A DNA stretch of 64,000 nt from Sarocladium kiliense (taxonomy: Eukaryota; Ascomycota; Sordariomycetes; Hypocreales; Sarocladiaceae), in assembly GCA_030734395.1 (NCBI GenBank), contig JAUZTG010000051.1:124001-188000 (forward strand). The letters run 5' to 3'. Positions 1 to 10,987 of this stretch are shown piece after piece. Both the position numbers and the translations under genes were made by a program. Below the pieces are notes generated by a model. That model did not search any database. It was not told where the DNA came from and saw only the letters and a program-made list of their open reading frames with translations. How positions within the stretch are numbered: position 1 is the first letter of the stretch; the number at the start of each line of letters is the position of its first letter.

Positions 1-554
1 ACCTGGATAGCCACAATGCCCGTCGCAGTTGCACCGCCATAGACCAAAACCGGTACGGGCTTTTCAACAGGTGTAGACGGCCAGCCTTTCAAATAAAGAG
101 CGTCAGGATCTGTAAAGGCCAGACAAGCCGTGCCCCAGCCGATGCCACCAAGAGCCGCTGCCGTGATCTCATCCATGCCCTTTGGCATAATGACCGTCTG
201 ACGGGCATCACTGACTGCATACTCTGCAAAAGCACCATTGTCGGGATTATTTGGGCGATAGGGGAAATCGGCACCGATCACCTTGGTCCCGAGGGGTATC
301 CCCGAAAGGGGCCCAGCATCGACGACGATGCCGCAAAAATCACACCCCACAGTATTTCCTTCCATGTAGAAGTGCGTAACCATTTTGTAGTCGGTCGGGT
401 TGAGTCCGACTGTGAGGACACGGACGAGGACATGGTAAGGTGTAGGAAGAGGCGGGATTCGCTTGTTGTTTGTGACGGCCAACGGAAGGTCGCCCTCTGC
501 GATTGACGGGCTCTTCGACTGGACTACAGCAGAGTGAGCTTTGGGGATCTCCAT
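1..554 (-). CDS. Stand-alone enoyl reductase / zinc-free MDR, LovC-like (partial, runs off window)
   Basis: This is a medium-chain dehydrogenase/reductase of the fungal trans-acting enoyl reductase type. Such enzymes reduce alpha,beta-unsaturated thioesters on a PKS acyl carrier protein with NADPH. The reading frame is open from the ATG at 554 down to base 1 (184 codons), so the C-terminal half lies outside the window. Visible family marks are NPTDYK near residue 47, GCDFCG near 66, GAFAEY near 100, and GGATATG near the window edge, which begins the NADPH-binding Rossmann fold. No structural-zinc cysteine cluster is seen. It is divergent from the P450 at 950, with a 395-base shared promoter. 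Context suggests it serves the PKS at 15.4-24.3 kb. That PKS has its own intact ER, so a role as a tailoring reductase is equally possible. The family call is firm; the substrate is inference. Confidence 0.85.
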   Translation of the reverse strand, partial: MEIPKAHSAVVQSKSPSIAEGDLPLAVTNNKRIPPLPTPYHVLVRVLTVGLNPTDYKMVTHFYMEGNTVGCDFCGIVVDAGPLSGIPLGTKVIGADFPYRPNNPDNGAFAEYAVSDARQTVIMPKGMDEITAAALGGIGWGTACLAFTDPDALYLKGWPSTPVEKPVPVLVYGGATATGIVAIQ

Positions 555-949
555 CTGATGCACCACGATTGCTTTGTAGATTGAGGGGAGGGATATTTTC
601 GAGAGGGATTAATGAGTCGGAAAGCCCTTGTTGAAGTCAAGTACCAAGTAGAGAGCATCTATCTACCGGCGTGAGGATTACATCAGGCCGAAAGACGAAA
701 TCCGATCTATAAATCCGATGTGGAAGCTTCTTGCCTAATTCAGAAGTTAACTCCGGCCAAATCACGATGCGACGCATAAGCAAACCCATGCGGGAAACAT
801 AGGATTGCTAGGCAGATCCTCTGCTGCTCTTTACCTTTCCTCCATTAAATATACTATGCTTCAGGAGGCGGACACCTAAATTGACTCCTCTCACATAGTT
901 CGAACCGCCCATTCGCATCAATTGAAGCCCAGAACACGAATTGAGAGGC
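555..949. promoter_or_regulatory. Divergent promoter between trans-ER and P450
   Basis: This 395-base spacer separates the start codons of two divergent genes. It is AT-richer than its flanks and has a TATA-like AAATATACTATG stretch at about 846-857, some 100 bases before the P450 ATG. I found no clear palindromic regulator site in it. Confidence 0.45.
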
Positions 950-2785
950 ATGGATCTCGCGTATATCCATATTCCGGCTGGTGTCGATTCGCTCCGACAG
1001 CTGCAAGGTTTGTCTTGGTACTGGCTAGCGGCCTATACTGGTGGTACTGTACGTTCAACCCGCCTTGGCATTCTACTTCTGAAAAGAGAAACGTGAAGAC
1101 ATCTGACATTTCAATTGTTCGCGGCATTCTCTAGTCACTTGCCTACTTCTTCGTACTGCGACCGTTGTATAATGTCTTTCTTCATCCGCTTCGCAAATAT
1201 CCTGGTCCCAAGCTTTGGGCAGCCAGCTCGATACCTTGGGGGGTTTCCTTCATGAGTGGCGACTGGCACAACAAAATCAGGGCACTTCACGCTGAGTACG
1301 GCCACATCGTGCGTATCGGGCCCGATGAGCTCTCCTACGATGTTCCTGAAGCTTGGGAGGATATTTATGGAAAGCCCAAACGACAGAAGGAGAATGGGAA
1401 GCCGACGTGGTATTTGCACCACAAGAGTAATGAGATGGTTTCAGCAAAGGAGAAGGAACATGGTCGCATGCGACGACTTCTTAGTCCTGGCTTCACGAGC
1501 GCTGCCATGGTGGAGCAGGAACCTTTTATTAAGATCCACGTCGATCTGCTCCTGCAGCGGCTGGGAGAGAAGTGCGATCAGGGAGCAGGTATTGACATGT
1601 TTGAGTGGCTGTCGTTTTGCACATTCGACATTGTTGGAGACCTCTCCTTTGGCGAGCCCTTTGGATGCCTCCGGGATGCTAAGCTGAACCCGTGGCTTGC
1701 GACGGTGTATGCGAACGTGAAGCTTGCGCATACTCTTACGCTCGGAAGTCGCATACCTTTCTTCTTGTTGTTCCTTCCCATTCAAAAAGTATGGAAACTT
1801 TATCAAGCAAGCCGCACTTTTGCAAGAGAAGTCAAAGCCATGATCGATGGTCAACTTGCGCACGATCACCAACGGCCAGACTTTTTGCGCCTCATGACCA
1901 CGAAGAGGACATCTACGGTGAGTTGCCAGCACCTGATCCCTCCTTATATTATCACAGAGATCTTGCTGACTCGATTCGTAGTACATGACGAAAGACGAGC
2001 TGTACAGCAATGCTGCATTCCTGACCCTCGCTGGCTCTGAGACAACATCCACCACCACAACGGTGGCCCTTTACTACATGGGCATGGACCCTAAAGTCAA
2101 AGCTCGAGTGGTGCAGGAGGTCCTGTCTGCCTTTCGCAGCGAAGAGGAGATTAATATGCGCAGTGCAAATACCCTGCCATACCTGATGGGTGTTATCGAA
2201 GAGAGTATGCGATACCATCCACCGGGTCCGAATGCTTTGTGGCGCATCACGCCTCCTGAGGGCAACCGCATCTTGGGCGAATGGGTTCCAGGCAATGTGA
2301 GTCAAGATTTGCGACGCCCTCGAGCAACACGATTCTGGCTGACACTAAGATTCTGTCGACGTACAGACAGTGCTGGGCATCCCACACAGGACTGTATATC
2401 GCAGCGAGCACAATTTCACTCGCCCCGATGAGTTCCTACCGGAGCGATGGCTCAAGACAAATCACGGAAAGGGATCCGAGTTTGCCAACGATCGCAGAGA
2501 TGGCTTCCACCCATTCTCCTATGGCCCAAGGGCTTGTCTTGCCATGAAGTAAGATCTTCCTTGGGACGGCTTGCTTTCACGAACTGATCAGCTGACTGTG
2601 GCCCGCTAAACAGCTTGGCCTACGCCGAAATGCGTTTCATTCTTGCTCGTATGATATGGAACTTTGACTTCGAGATCGCGCCTGAAAGTCGCGACTTTTC
2701 TGAAGGATTGCGATCTTGGTTGGTTTGGGATAAGCGACCGATGTTTGTCGAACTTACGCGGAGAGATCACGGGCAAAAGGTCTGA
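950..2785 (+). CDS. Cytochrome P450 monooxygenase (microsomal, benzoate-hydroxylase/isotrichodermin-hydroxylase-like), 5 exons
   Basis: Exons are 950-1048, 1135-1917, 1982-2296, 2367-2548 and 2614-2785, giving 516 residues, a normal P450 length. The first exon was chosen because the ATG at 950 begins a 33-codon piece that joins in frame to the hydrophobic SLAYFFVLRPLYNVFLHPLR, followed by the PGP hinge. This forms a single N-terminal membrane anchor, so the enzyme should sit on the ER. Later landmarks are the I-helix AGSETTS at residues 311-317, the K-helix EESMR, the PERW motif, and the heme loop FSYGPRACLA with the iron ligand Cys456. It likely hydroxylates or oxidises the cluster product; the exact position cannot be read from sequence. 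It lies tail to tail with the next P450. Confidence 0.9.
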
Positions 2786-3184
2786 GACAAAAGGTTTGCC
2801 AAAGTATATGCTACACGTTTAATACATGAAGCAATTTTGGATGAACACTTTTCAGATGGTGCCGTACGTGCGTTCACTGTCTTATTGAACTATGATATAG
2901 CTCACTCTGAGAAAACCTGGGTGTGATGGCTGTCCTCTTCCGACATCATGTATGCAAAATGTCCAATCTTCGATTGAAGATGCATTATAGGGCCAACCTT
3001 ACTTGTATTTTCTTTGTGGCTATTCATCTTTGCATGAAGAAGCAGCTTTGAGGAACGTGTATTGCTTGGCCTAAGCTTCAACTAGGCCTCGACGGACCAC
3101 CAGGCACGAAGTTGCCATGAACGTGCTATTTTGGTAATTCGAATGCCGGTCTTGCCTCGCGTCATTTAACTGATTACAACCTCC
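2786..3184. other. Intergenic 3' region between convergent P450 genes
   Basis: This is a 399-base spacer between two convergent stop codons. It is AT-rich, with no coding signal on either strand beyond short chance frames. It presumably holds both 3' untranslated regions and polyadenylation sites. Confidence 0.5.
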
Positions 3185-5015
3185 TTATGAAGAATCAGAC
3201 ACCCGCCTAATTTTGATAGTCATGTCACGGTCAGGGGGTGCTGATCCGCTTCCACAATAATGCCAGTAGTGCTTTGCTCCCCTATCCGACGGTGTACCAT
3301 CAAAATTGGTCCATGACGAGAACTCAAAGTCGAACTGCTCCAACAGAAGCCCCACCGTCAATGTCATTTCTTGTTTGGCGAACTGACGGCCCGGGCAGAT
3401 TAGATTTCCGCCGCCTGTGGATCATGTTAGATGGCACTGACAATGGCGCGATTGAGGGTAAACGTACCGTACGGGAAGTATGATCCGGAGCGTCCAGACA
3501 TATCAAATACTCGCTTTCGGCTGACATTACCTAGATCGTCTTTCTCCTCGACATACTTGATGTTGCGTTCAGCCCAGAACTCCGAAGCTGGGTGATTGGG
3601 CACGCCCCACGCGTCCTCGTCGTAGTGTGCCACCAGCGTTGGGACCTGTACCCAAGATCCCTTCTTGATCTTGTAGTTATCTAGTTCAAATTCCTCGGCA
3701 ACGTCGCGAACCACGTTGAAGCTCATGCTCATGCGCAAAGATTCATGATACACTGATGACAGAAGCGGCAGAGCACCGAATTTCTTCAGGTTCAGTGTTC
3801 GTCTGCCTGTGACAGGGTCCACGTCATACGCAGATTTGACCTCTTCGCGCAGGGCCAAGAGCAGCTCTTGATCACGAGCAATCTCCATGATCATCCACTC
3901 ACCTATGGGTATCACATTGGAGTTCTCGCTGTATTACATATTTTGGATCAGCCACACTGGACTTTGCAACTGGGAGAAGTTGGAGACAGAACTTACGCCC
4001 AGACCAAAATGCCTAGCGCCCCAGCGGCTGTGTCTTTCGAGTTGAAGCCACATTCTTTGAACCAAGTGATGATCTGGCGTGATACTTGGGCACCAAAGTG
4101 TGGCTCCCAAGGTGCCTCAAGAGCCGCTGGATCGCTGTAGTCGAAGCCCTTGTAGGCAGCGTCGAGGTACCCTTGGATTACTTCAAGGTACTCCTTCTGC
4201 ACTTTGTAAGGGGTTGAGTATAGCCATTTTGGGAATCCGATAGCCAGAGAGAAGGTATGCTCATCAAATTGCCAGAACAAATCGCAGAAGTCAGGCTTGA
4301 TTTCAAGGACTTTGGGACCAACAAGAGTCTCCACGGCACACTTCGTCACGTCGTTACGCCACCACTTCAGGACGCTGAGCTCAGACCACTCCCGGTAGTC
4401 ATAGCTGTTAAGCGTCCTACGGAACACTTCGTAGTATTTCTCTACCAGCGGATTGAGCCACTGGGGCTTGGAAAGGTACTCTGTATGCACGTGCTCGTAC
4501 CCGTAGAAGTACCGTTGATGGTGCGGTCTGTTCTCGCTTCCGGGCAGAGGATTACGACCACGCCCTGAGTGGTCCAACGCCCACTTCGCGAGATCCTGCT
4601 TGGTAAGACGATACCATGTTGGCAGGTTCATGCCGAGCATGATCTTTTCATTATTGATGTTTCGCCATTTCGCGAAGACCGTCTGCACATTCTTGCGGCC
4701 AGAGACGAGGTAAACTCGCTTGCGGCCCTGCCAGAACATGAGCATGGGGCTCTTGGCCATGTACTTGCGTACACGATCCATGAATGACTCATTGTCGAGA
4801 AAGAATTGCAGAGTATTGAAGAGCCGTGGAATAGGATCTGGCAGCAAAGGTGGTTGAGACTTTCCGCCTGCGCCTACCGCCAGCGAGTAGAGAAATGCTG
4901 TCAAGGCCAAAGATACAGCGGTGAACAAAATGGGTGAGGTGTACTCAGAAGCGATATGTTGCAGCTGTCCCAACGTAGGGACTGCCTCAAACGACGAGCC
5001 ATTTTCGCCTGCCAT
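3185..5015 (-). CDS. Cytochrome P450, CYP7/CYP8-like (prostacyclin-synthase / sterol-hydroxylase type), 3 exons
   Basis: Exons on the minus strand are 5015-3997, 3928-3468 and 3414-3185, giving 569 residues. The start at 5015 (MAGENGSSF) is the first in-frame ATG. A membrane anchor follows at about residues 25-48. The I-helix region reads LVWAENSNVIP, lacking the usual acidic residue plus threonine pair and resembling the CYP7/CYP8 clan, members of which include isomerases that do not need O2 activation. The K-helix ESLRMS is present. The heme loop FPYGGGNLICPGRQFAKQE places the iron ligand at Cys500. The 53-base last intron falls inside the heme loop. The two P450s in this cluster are therefore from different clans and probably do different chemistry. 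Rearrangement versus hydroxylation is undecided. Confidence 0.88.
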
Positions 5016-5723
5016 CGTTGCATACGGTGGCGTTAGTCGGTGACAAGTGTGTAAAGCCAAAGACGAACAGTGCTCTCAAGCAGTTGATACACAATTCCAA
5101 AATACAGACGGGGGGTATCCCATTCACTACGTGATACCAGAGTTAAATGTGGTTGTTGAAGCTGTTCGCAGGCCGTCTACCTGGTGCCCAGGGTTGTCAG
5201 CATCGCCATAGCATTTGCGCGAATGGCCTGCTTAGAGCATTCGGATCCGAACCACGTCCGATTGGACACTTTCGTATCAAAATGCCTATTTGAGCTGCAA
5301 GTATCGCTGACAGCTTATCCAAAGATCCTTTCCTATTCCGACTTTCACTGGTCGCTCGCAATCATGCATGTCATCGCAGTGCGTCAAGTCCCAGAGCCCG
5401 TTGACAAGAGCGATGGCGATCCCGCTTGGCACAGCTTGCTGTTTGTTTTAGAACATCAAGGTCTATTCCAGGAGTGTCTCGGTCTCGCACATGACTCGCG
5501 GTGTTGCCTCATGTCAGCAATGCTAAATCGCAAGTCGAAACACAATGACGGGTGCGACTGGTGGTTATAAGGAAACCATCTGCACTCAATCTAATAATTT
5601 CGTCTATCCTGAATTCTTCTAATCATAAAAAAAAGAAGAAAAAAACGAAGTTGGGTAACGGCAGTGAGAAGATAGAAGGTTTGACGGCCTAGTTGCAAAG
5701 AGAAAACACGACAGCTCCGACAC
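5016..5723. other. Intergenic: P450 promoter and end of oxidase gene
   Basis: This 708-base region holds the promoter of the minus-strand P450 (5016 upward) and the 3' end of the flavin oxidase. The decamer TGGCGTTAGT at 5028-5037, 13 bases before the ATG, also occurs inside the inverted repeat of the regulator promoter at 9289-9298. A 128-codon plus-strand open frame at 5184-5570 shows no domain or codon signature and is not called. An A-rich run lies at about 5627-5645. Confidence 0.4.
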
Positions 5724-7792
5724 CTAAGCATCGCACAGCCTACCCTTTCCGTCAATCTTGTAATCATCACTTCCCACGGCCCAATAACCATAGAAGAGGT
5801 GGTTAGGATCATTCTTGTTCTTGATGGAGTGCAGCTTGTTGTAGTTCTTGCCCCAGAGGGCAGTCCTGAAGTCGCCCTTGTAGGCCGGGTCAAGCTCGTT
5901 GTTGTATACCCCGGACCCCGGCGTGGCTGCATCCCAGGCCGGCGCATAGATATCGACCATCCGCGACTTGACGGCATAGTTAACAGATAGCGGGGCTGTG
6001 AAGTTCCAGAACGCCAGGACGTTGCAACCGACGATTGAATCACGCCAGGCGGGCAGCACCGCATTATCTGCCACGGCCTGACCTTGGCTCACATCGGCCG
6101 CAGAACAGTCGACCTTGAAGTCACCCTGCTCAGTTGTAAGCCTGATGGCTTCAATGAGCTTCTTAAGCGAGCTGCGCTTCTCAATGACACGCTTGGGAAC
6201 AATTCTGCTGTTCAGCAACGTCGTCGGAGGCTGGGTTCCAAATGGTAGCGGTCCGTAAAGACTGCCGTAAAAAGCTTCATAGGTCTCATGCTCGGCATAG
6301 TTCAAGACATAAGGGATCCCAACCCTGTCAAGGCCTTTGCGAAGGGGTGCCAAGGTGTTTTCAGCCGTCTTGCGGGTCTGATCGGGGAACGTGAAGAGGA
6401 CGCCGATGTTATCATTCCAGGTGGTGAATTGCGCCGAGTTGTTGTTGCCTTCAAGCAAATCAGGGAGCGTTGCGAAGATCGTGGTCACAGCCTCCCAGTA
6501 CGTATCGTTATTCACGTTGCCGACGGCAATGCCCAGCTGCGGGTTGATGACAGGTCCGTCCGCATGAATCCTGATTGTTGCACCCAATACAACGCCATAC
6601 GTGCCGCCACCACCTCCGCTGAGTGCCCAATAGGTATCCTTGTTCTTGCGCGGGCTGGCGACGATCAGCTCGCCCTTTCCAGTAACGAGCTCCCACTCGA
6701 GAACGTTGTCTGATCCCAGACCATAGGCACCGTTCAGAGGACCGTGACCCCCGCCCTGCGAGTAACCCCCAACGAGGCCGACGGTACCGCATTCTCCCGT
6801 TACCACTCGGAAACCTGACTTGCTTACGAACTCAAGCGCCTCGCCTGCAGTGACGCCTGCACCAAGTTTGACAGCCGGTCCCGTATATGCGGGGCTCTTG
6901 TACTTCTGGATGATCTGCCGGGACTTCAGCCCTTGAGTCCATAGTGACAGGGAACCCTTGCCGCTAGACCTGCCCAGGTAGCTGCAGGATAATGGTGTAA
7001 GCACGTCATTCCTCTAATGCCAGACTAGGGGGGGGAAGTAGAGCGAGACAAGTGCCCTGATTTGTACTTACTCGTGGCCGGTGTTCCTGATGGTGAGTCG
7101 GACTCTCTTCCGGTGGGCGAAGTCGAGTGCGGCAACGACATCCTTCGCATTCGAAATGCGGATCGAATAGTCGGCCATGTTTCCGAGCTCGCACGGCTTG
7201 GACTTGGGAGTGAACGGATCGCAAGACTGGTTCTGGAAGTACGAGTTCTGCATCTCCGCAGGCTGAAAGAGGCTACAAACCGCCGATGTTAATAAACGCT
7301 CTTCGTTGATTCGCCCAGTGTATAGGAACTGAACCAGCTCCACAGCATTGTGAAGCAATCACAGCATACGTACTAATTCGTAGAATTGTCCCATTGGGTC
7401 ATCTCTACGCCGAGTCGGGTGACACTGGATGCAACAGCCAGCATTAGCTTCCGCGACACAGTCTAGACCGACCACGGTATAGCAGTCATCATCATATCAT
7501 ATGCATACTAAGGCGGCGGCGATCCTTCAAAGTGCTGGGGCTCCCGAAGAGCACTGCAAGCCGATTCGTCAAAGTCTTTGCCATGGCAGACATGGGCGCG
7601 GGGTACTGTCGCAATCAATCTGCCGCCGACGGTACGATTCAGTTGCGCCCATTCTGCTTCAGCGGGCCAGCCCTTATCTCCAGGGATGAACCTGCAGCCC
7701 TTGGCTGGAGTCGTAGCGGCTGGTACCGTTGCAGCGGCCGCCAGGAGGGCCTCAGCAAGAAACACGAACGAGTATCCGCAGAGCCGCAGCAT
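5724..7792 (-). CDS. Secreted FAD-linked oxidoreductase, BBE/VAO-like, bicovalent flavin, 4 exons
   Basis: Exons are 7792-7509, 7424-7374, 7272-7072 and 6981-5724, giving 597 residues. A signal peptide is clear at residues 1-25 (hydrophobic core, then TVPA). The FAD-binding PCMH fold spans about 130-320. RNTGHD carries His178, the likely 8-alpha-histidyl flavin link. GECGTVG carries Cys243 at the position of the 6-S-cysteinyl link of berberine bridge enzyme, so the flavin is probably held by two covalent bonds. GGYSQGGGHG follows. The C-terminus has the BBE tail YGYWAVG. Such oxidases catalyse alcohol oxidation, dehydrogenation or oxidative cyclisation, often as late tailoring steps in fungal clusters. 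The second, 51-base exon is assigned only from splice phase and a GCTAATG branch site, so the stretch around residues 95-112 is less certain. It is divergent from the regulator gene. Confidence 0.88.
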
Positions 7793-9448
7793 GCTGTCTT
7801 AAGTTGTGTTGCGCTGCGTTGCCTTGGTTTGGTTTGGTCCGAATTTGAAAGGGTGCAGACAGATGCAGGGTGATACGACACAACGAATGAAGATCTGTAA
7901 GAAGATGATGCGGGTGGCGGTTGTTGTGACTCGGCCGATAGATGGTCTGCTCGAAATCTCTCGCATTCTCTTCACCCTCTTGCGCGGTACTCCTCTTATC
8001 ATTTATACTCCTTCTGCCTGACTACGGCGGCGTAAGTTTCCCCTAGTTCCTCTCGGCACCGAAAGGCGTATTATCCAAGACCAGGCTCAGCTTCTACGAG
8101 CTGAGGAGCCCAGGAATAGCAGCGGAAGGATTTGTCTGTCATAATCCTAGGCGTGTGTTCAGGCTGTTTCCACTTCGAGAAAGGCTATTGTACCGTCCCG
8201 TCTCGGCCCAGAACCCCCACGCATGCAGGGCGTAAGGTACAAGACGGAACGAGCGTATGAGAATCCATTACACTTCCCCCCCCTATAGAGCTGCAAGCCA
8301 CGCGTCTGAGGAGGGGTGGACTATCACCGTAAGCCCTGCTACATGCCAGGCGGCCCGGGTCCGTGACACCACCTCCTTTGGCTATTGGAGGGGGGTGAAA
8401 TGGAGGGTCTGCACGACACCTTCATGACATGGGTGTCTGGTATGGTTCATCCGTGCCAAGTATCGCGGAACATGGCTTCTATCCGTTCATCCCAGTTCGT
8501 CAATCTGGCATGAACGACAGCCGTCCAGAGTCCAAGAAAGACATGATCCACAATTGTCAGGGAAAGGGAGTATATTTCGTCTTTAGCCTGTCTATCATGC
8601 GATTTTACAGGATGACCTACAGACTATGTCTAATCCATGCTCGATGCAATGGCTACTTGAGCCGTCCTGCACATGTAAGGCATATGCCGAATTGCCAATT
8701 GACAGTGACTATTGAAACTCAACCAAAGGCGTAGCGTAGTTCCAAAGCTAAGAACATTAAATCCGTAAGGCGATATGTCCGGTCCCCTCCCGGCACGGCA
8801 GTACAAGCGAACAAAGTATCAGGCGGTAGCCACTCCCTCCCGCGCCCGCTCAGAAACGCATCATGCACGCAGGCTGACCACCATTACTTCCTGGAAATCA
8901 GTGTCTGCAAAGAGAGGATGGAATGACGAGATAAAGGCAAAGTCAGGTACTCGGCTACGGGATAGTGGACAGGGTCACCATCTTGTCTCTCTTCTAGGAG
9001 TAATAGTGTGACCACCATTATCAGGAATCGGCCATTTGTACCTCCCCTCCTGAATATGAGGCTGACCACCCTTTGTTTGCCCACCCACCGAATGGTGGTG
9101 CCGAGGTACCTGTGAAACCTTGACAGTCATAGCCCTTTTGGATGCGTCGTCAGGTATCAACACTGCTTGCTTTCTTGACCGGCAGCATGAATGTATTCCC
9201 TCACATCTCCTCAAAACACTTGCAGACAAGATACAAGATCGTCTGAATATCTATATAGGCTAGCCCGCACGGCTATCTCCGTGGTGGTTGGCGTTAGTTA
9301 TATCGCCAACCTCATAGCGCCAACACCATTCTCTCAATAGCGCTGACATTGTTCGCGATATATCACAAATCTATCATCCAGACTTTTCTTTTTTTTTTTC
9401 GCGCGCTAGACTCGAACCACCCCCTCCCGCCGCACCCTTGCTCCCCTA
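7793..9448. promoter_or_regulatory. Long divergent promoter region between flavin oxidase and Zn2Cys6 regulator
   Basis: This 1,656-base region has no convincing gene. It holds the oxidase promoter on the left and the regulator promoter on the right. On the regulator side there is a TATATA box at 9252-9257, a perfect inverted repeat at 9286-9311 (listed separately), and a pyrimidine tract ending in an uninterrupted T run at about 9385-9400. Short open frames here overlap on both strands and lack any motif. Confidence 0.5.
9286..9311. promoter_or_regulatory. Inverted repeat GGTTGGCG-N10-CGCCAACC in regulator promoter
   Basis: This is a perfect 8-base inverted repeat with arms at 9286-9293 and 9304-9311 and a 10-base AT-rich spacer, about 138 bases upstream of the regulator ATG. 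A third half-site, GCGCCAAC, follows at 9317-9324. Binuclear zinc proteins bind as dimers to spaced inverted triplets, so this is a plausible operator, possibly autoregulatory. The binding itself is inference. Confidence 0.45.
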
Positions 9449-10987
9449 ATGGCGGCCACCCTGTCCCGAAATCCCTGCTCTGACTATCTTCCGCCCCCGT
9501 TCCCAACTACTAAGAGGGCGGCCTGTGACAGGTGTCGAGTCCAGAAGCTGAAGTGCTCCAGGGCGCCTCGCTCGGAGACCTGTACACGGTGTTCTCGATC
9601 GGGGGCCACGTGTATAACCAGCTACCCAAGGCCGCTGGGTCGAGCCCCCAAAGCCCCTTATATGGTGGCTGATGCGGCGCAAGGCTTACAGAACCCTTTA
9701 CGAGGCTCACCTATGGCACGTCCGCCTCAAGCCTCTTCTCAGCTTCAGCCGAGAGACACTACTACTAGTTCGCAAGTTGGGGGCTCCTCAGCTGACGCGC
9801 AGTCACCGACTTCTACTCGGGGAACGACGGCAATGTCCGGGTCCCGGCAGAATGTGCATTCTCCGTTTATGAGCAAATCGGATGGTTCTTCAGTATCCCT
9901 GTCGGCGACGACGACGGCCTCTCAGTCTAATGCGTCTGATATGTTCTGCTTCTCTCCCAACGATGACGAGCCAGACATGCTTGACTTCACTTCCACCAAT
10001 CAGGACAGCATACTCCAGGATGTTTCGTCAGCTCTCTCAGCTGATGACACGGCTTTCCATGATGACTTCTCCCTTGACGACCTTGGACATTTCTCGGTGT
10101 TCGAGGCCTCACTCTCGTCTCAGGATGATGGTGGTCTCGGTCTCGGCAAGAGGGTTGGTCCAGCTTACGTTATGGCCAAGGCTGCGCCACCAGGTCAACA
10201 GACTGACGGCTTGGATCAAAATACTGTTCTAGGCAGCGACCGTCGCCTTTCGAGTCTAAATCTGTCCATTTCGAAGAGGCTAGAGCTGGCTATTGCACTT
10301 GGCCGTACTTCTCAGGATACGACAGGCTCGGATGTTGCGGCACCCCCGTCTCATGATAACGGGGTGAGTCAAGAGCATGACGGACCTAAACTGCTCAGCG
10401 AGGCTCTGAATGACACCTCTGAGTTTCTCATCATTATTCAGTCCTACCGCAATAGGGCCGAGAGAAGAGGTAGCAGGTCATGGAGTAACAGTGATGGCGG
10501 ACTTCAGCATGATCAGAGCTCGGCCCCAAGGCTTGGCCTAGTGATCACGCTCAACCTCCTTTCCGTCTATCTCCAGCTTGTCGAGCTGTATGACAAGTTG
10601 TTCCAATCCAGCTTCAGTTTCCTTCTTCAGGAGACCTCTTCAGAGGGAACACTAGACCAACACGATGCTTCATCGCTTTCGGGCATCGGGTTTGCTTCTT
10701 CCATCATGCAACGAGGAGATTTGCAGGCGAAAGTGCTAATTCACGCCATACTTCACCAGTTTGAGAACATTGAAAGAACAATAGGGCTTCCGGTTGATTA
10801 CAGAGTTACGGGTAAAGATGATGAGTACTTGGGACTGCTAAGAGAAGGCTCTGCGATGAGCCTCCTGGATGCTATAGCTGGCGATTCTCAGCCTCATCAA
10901 CCTGCGGAAGGCTACCAGGCGGAACTCAAGTCAGTAAACTCACTAAGAGGCGTGTTGCAAAGGATGCAGATAGCTTTAAACATGTAG
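9449..10987 (+). CDS. Zn(II)2Cys6 transcription factor, AflR-like pathway regulator
   Basis: This is an intronless gene of 512 residues. The binuclear zinc cluster is complete near the N-terminus: Cys26, 29, 36, 45, 48 and 55, spaced CX2CX6CX8CX2CX6C, in the context AACDRCRVQKLKCSR. It is followed by a Ser/Thr/Gln-rich linker and an acidic region (about residues 160-220) that could activate transcription. The C-terminal half, with the SVYLQLVELYDKLFQ helix and an ILHQFENIERTIGLP-like segment, resembles the aflatoxin-regulator family domain. Its central position in the cluster suggests that it controls the neighbouring PKS and oxygenase genes. DNA-binding specificity cannot be read directly. 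The short C-terminus compared with fungal-trans-domain regulators supports the AflR-like class. Confidence 0.9.
   Translation: MAATLSRNPCSDYLPPPFPTTKRAACDRCRVQKLKCSRAPRSETCTRCSRSGATCITSYPRPLGRAPKAPYMVADAAQGLQNPLRGSPMARPPQASSQLQPRDTTTSSQVGGSSADAQSPTSTRGTTAMSGSRQNVHSPFMSKSDGSSVSLSATTTASQSNASDMFCFSPNDDEPDMLDFTSTNQDSILQDVSSALSADDTAFHDDFSLDDLGHFSVFEASLSSQDDGGLGLGKRVGPAYVMAKAAPPGQQTDGLDQNTVLGSDRRLSSLNLSISKRLELAIALGRTSQDTTGSDVAAPPSHDNGVSQEHDGPKLLSEALNDTSEFLIIIQSYRNRAERRGSRSWSNSDGGLQHDQSSAPRLGLVITLNLLSVYLQLVELYDKLFQSSFSFLLQETSSEGTLDQHDASSLSGIGFASSIMQRGDLQAKVLIHAILHQFENIERTIGLPVDYRVTGKDDEYLGLLREGSAMSLLDAIAGDSQPHQPAEGYQAELKSVNSLRGVLQRMQIALNM

Noticed and set aside
1165..2040. P450 read as starting at 1165 and ending at 2040
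   Set aside because: The start is TTG and the end runs into an intron. Exons 950-1048 and 1982-2296 join in phase and restore the anchor and I helix.
5184..5570. 128-codon plus-strand frame between P450 and oxidase
   Set aside because: It has no motif, no signal peptide, no codon bias and no supporting splice pattern.
9384..9430. GGTTCGAGTC on the minus strand as a tRNA B box
   Set aside because: There is no matching D arm or acceptor stem, and the poly-T lies on the wrong strand.
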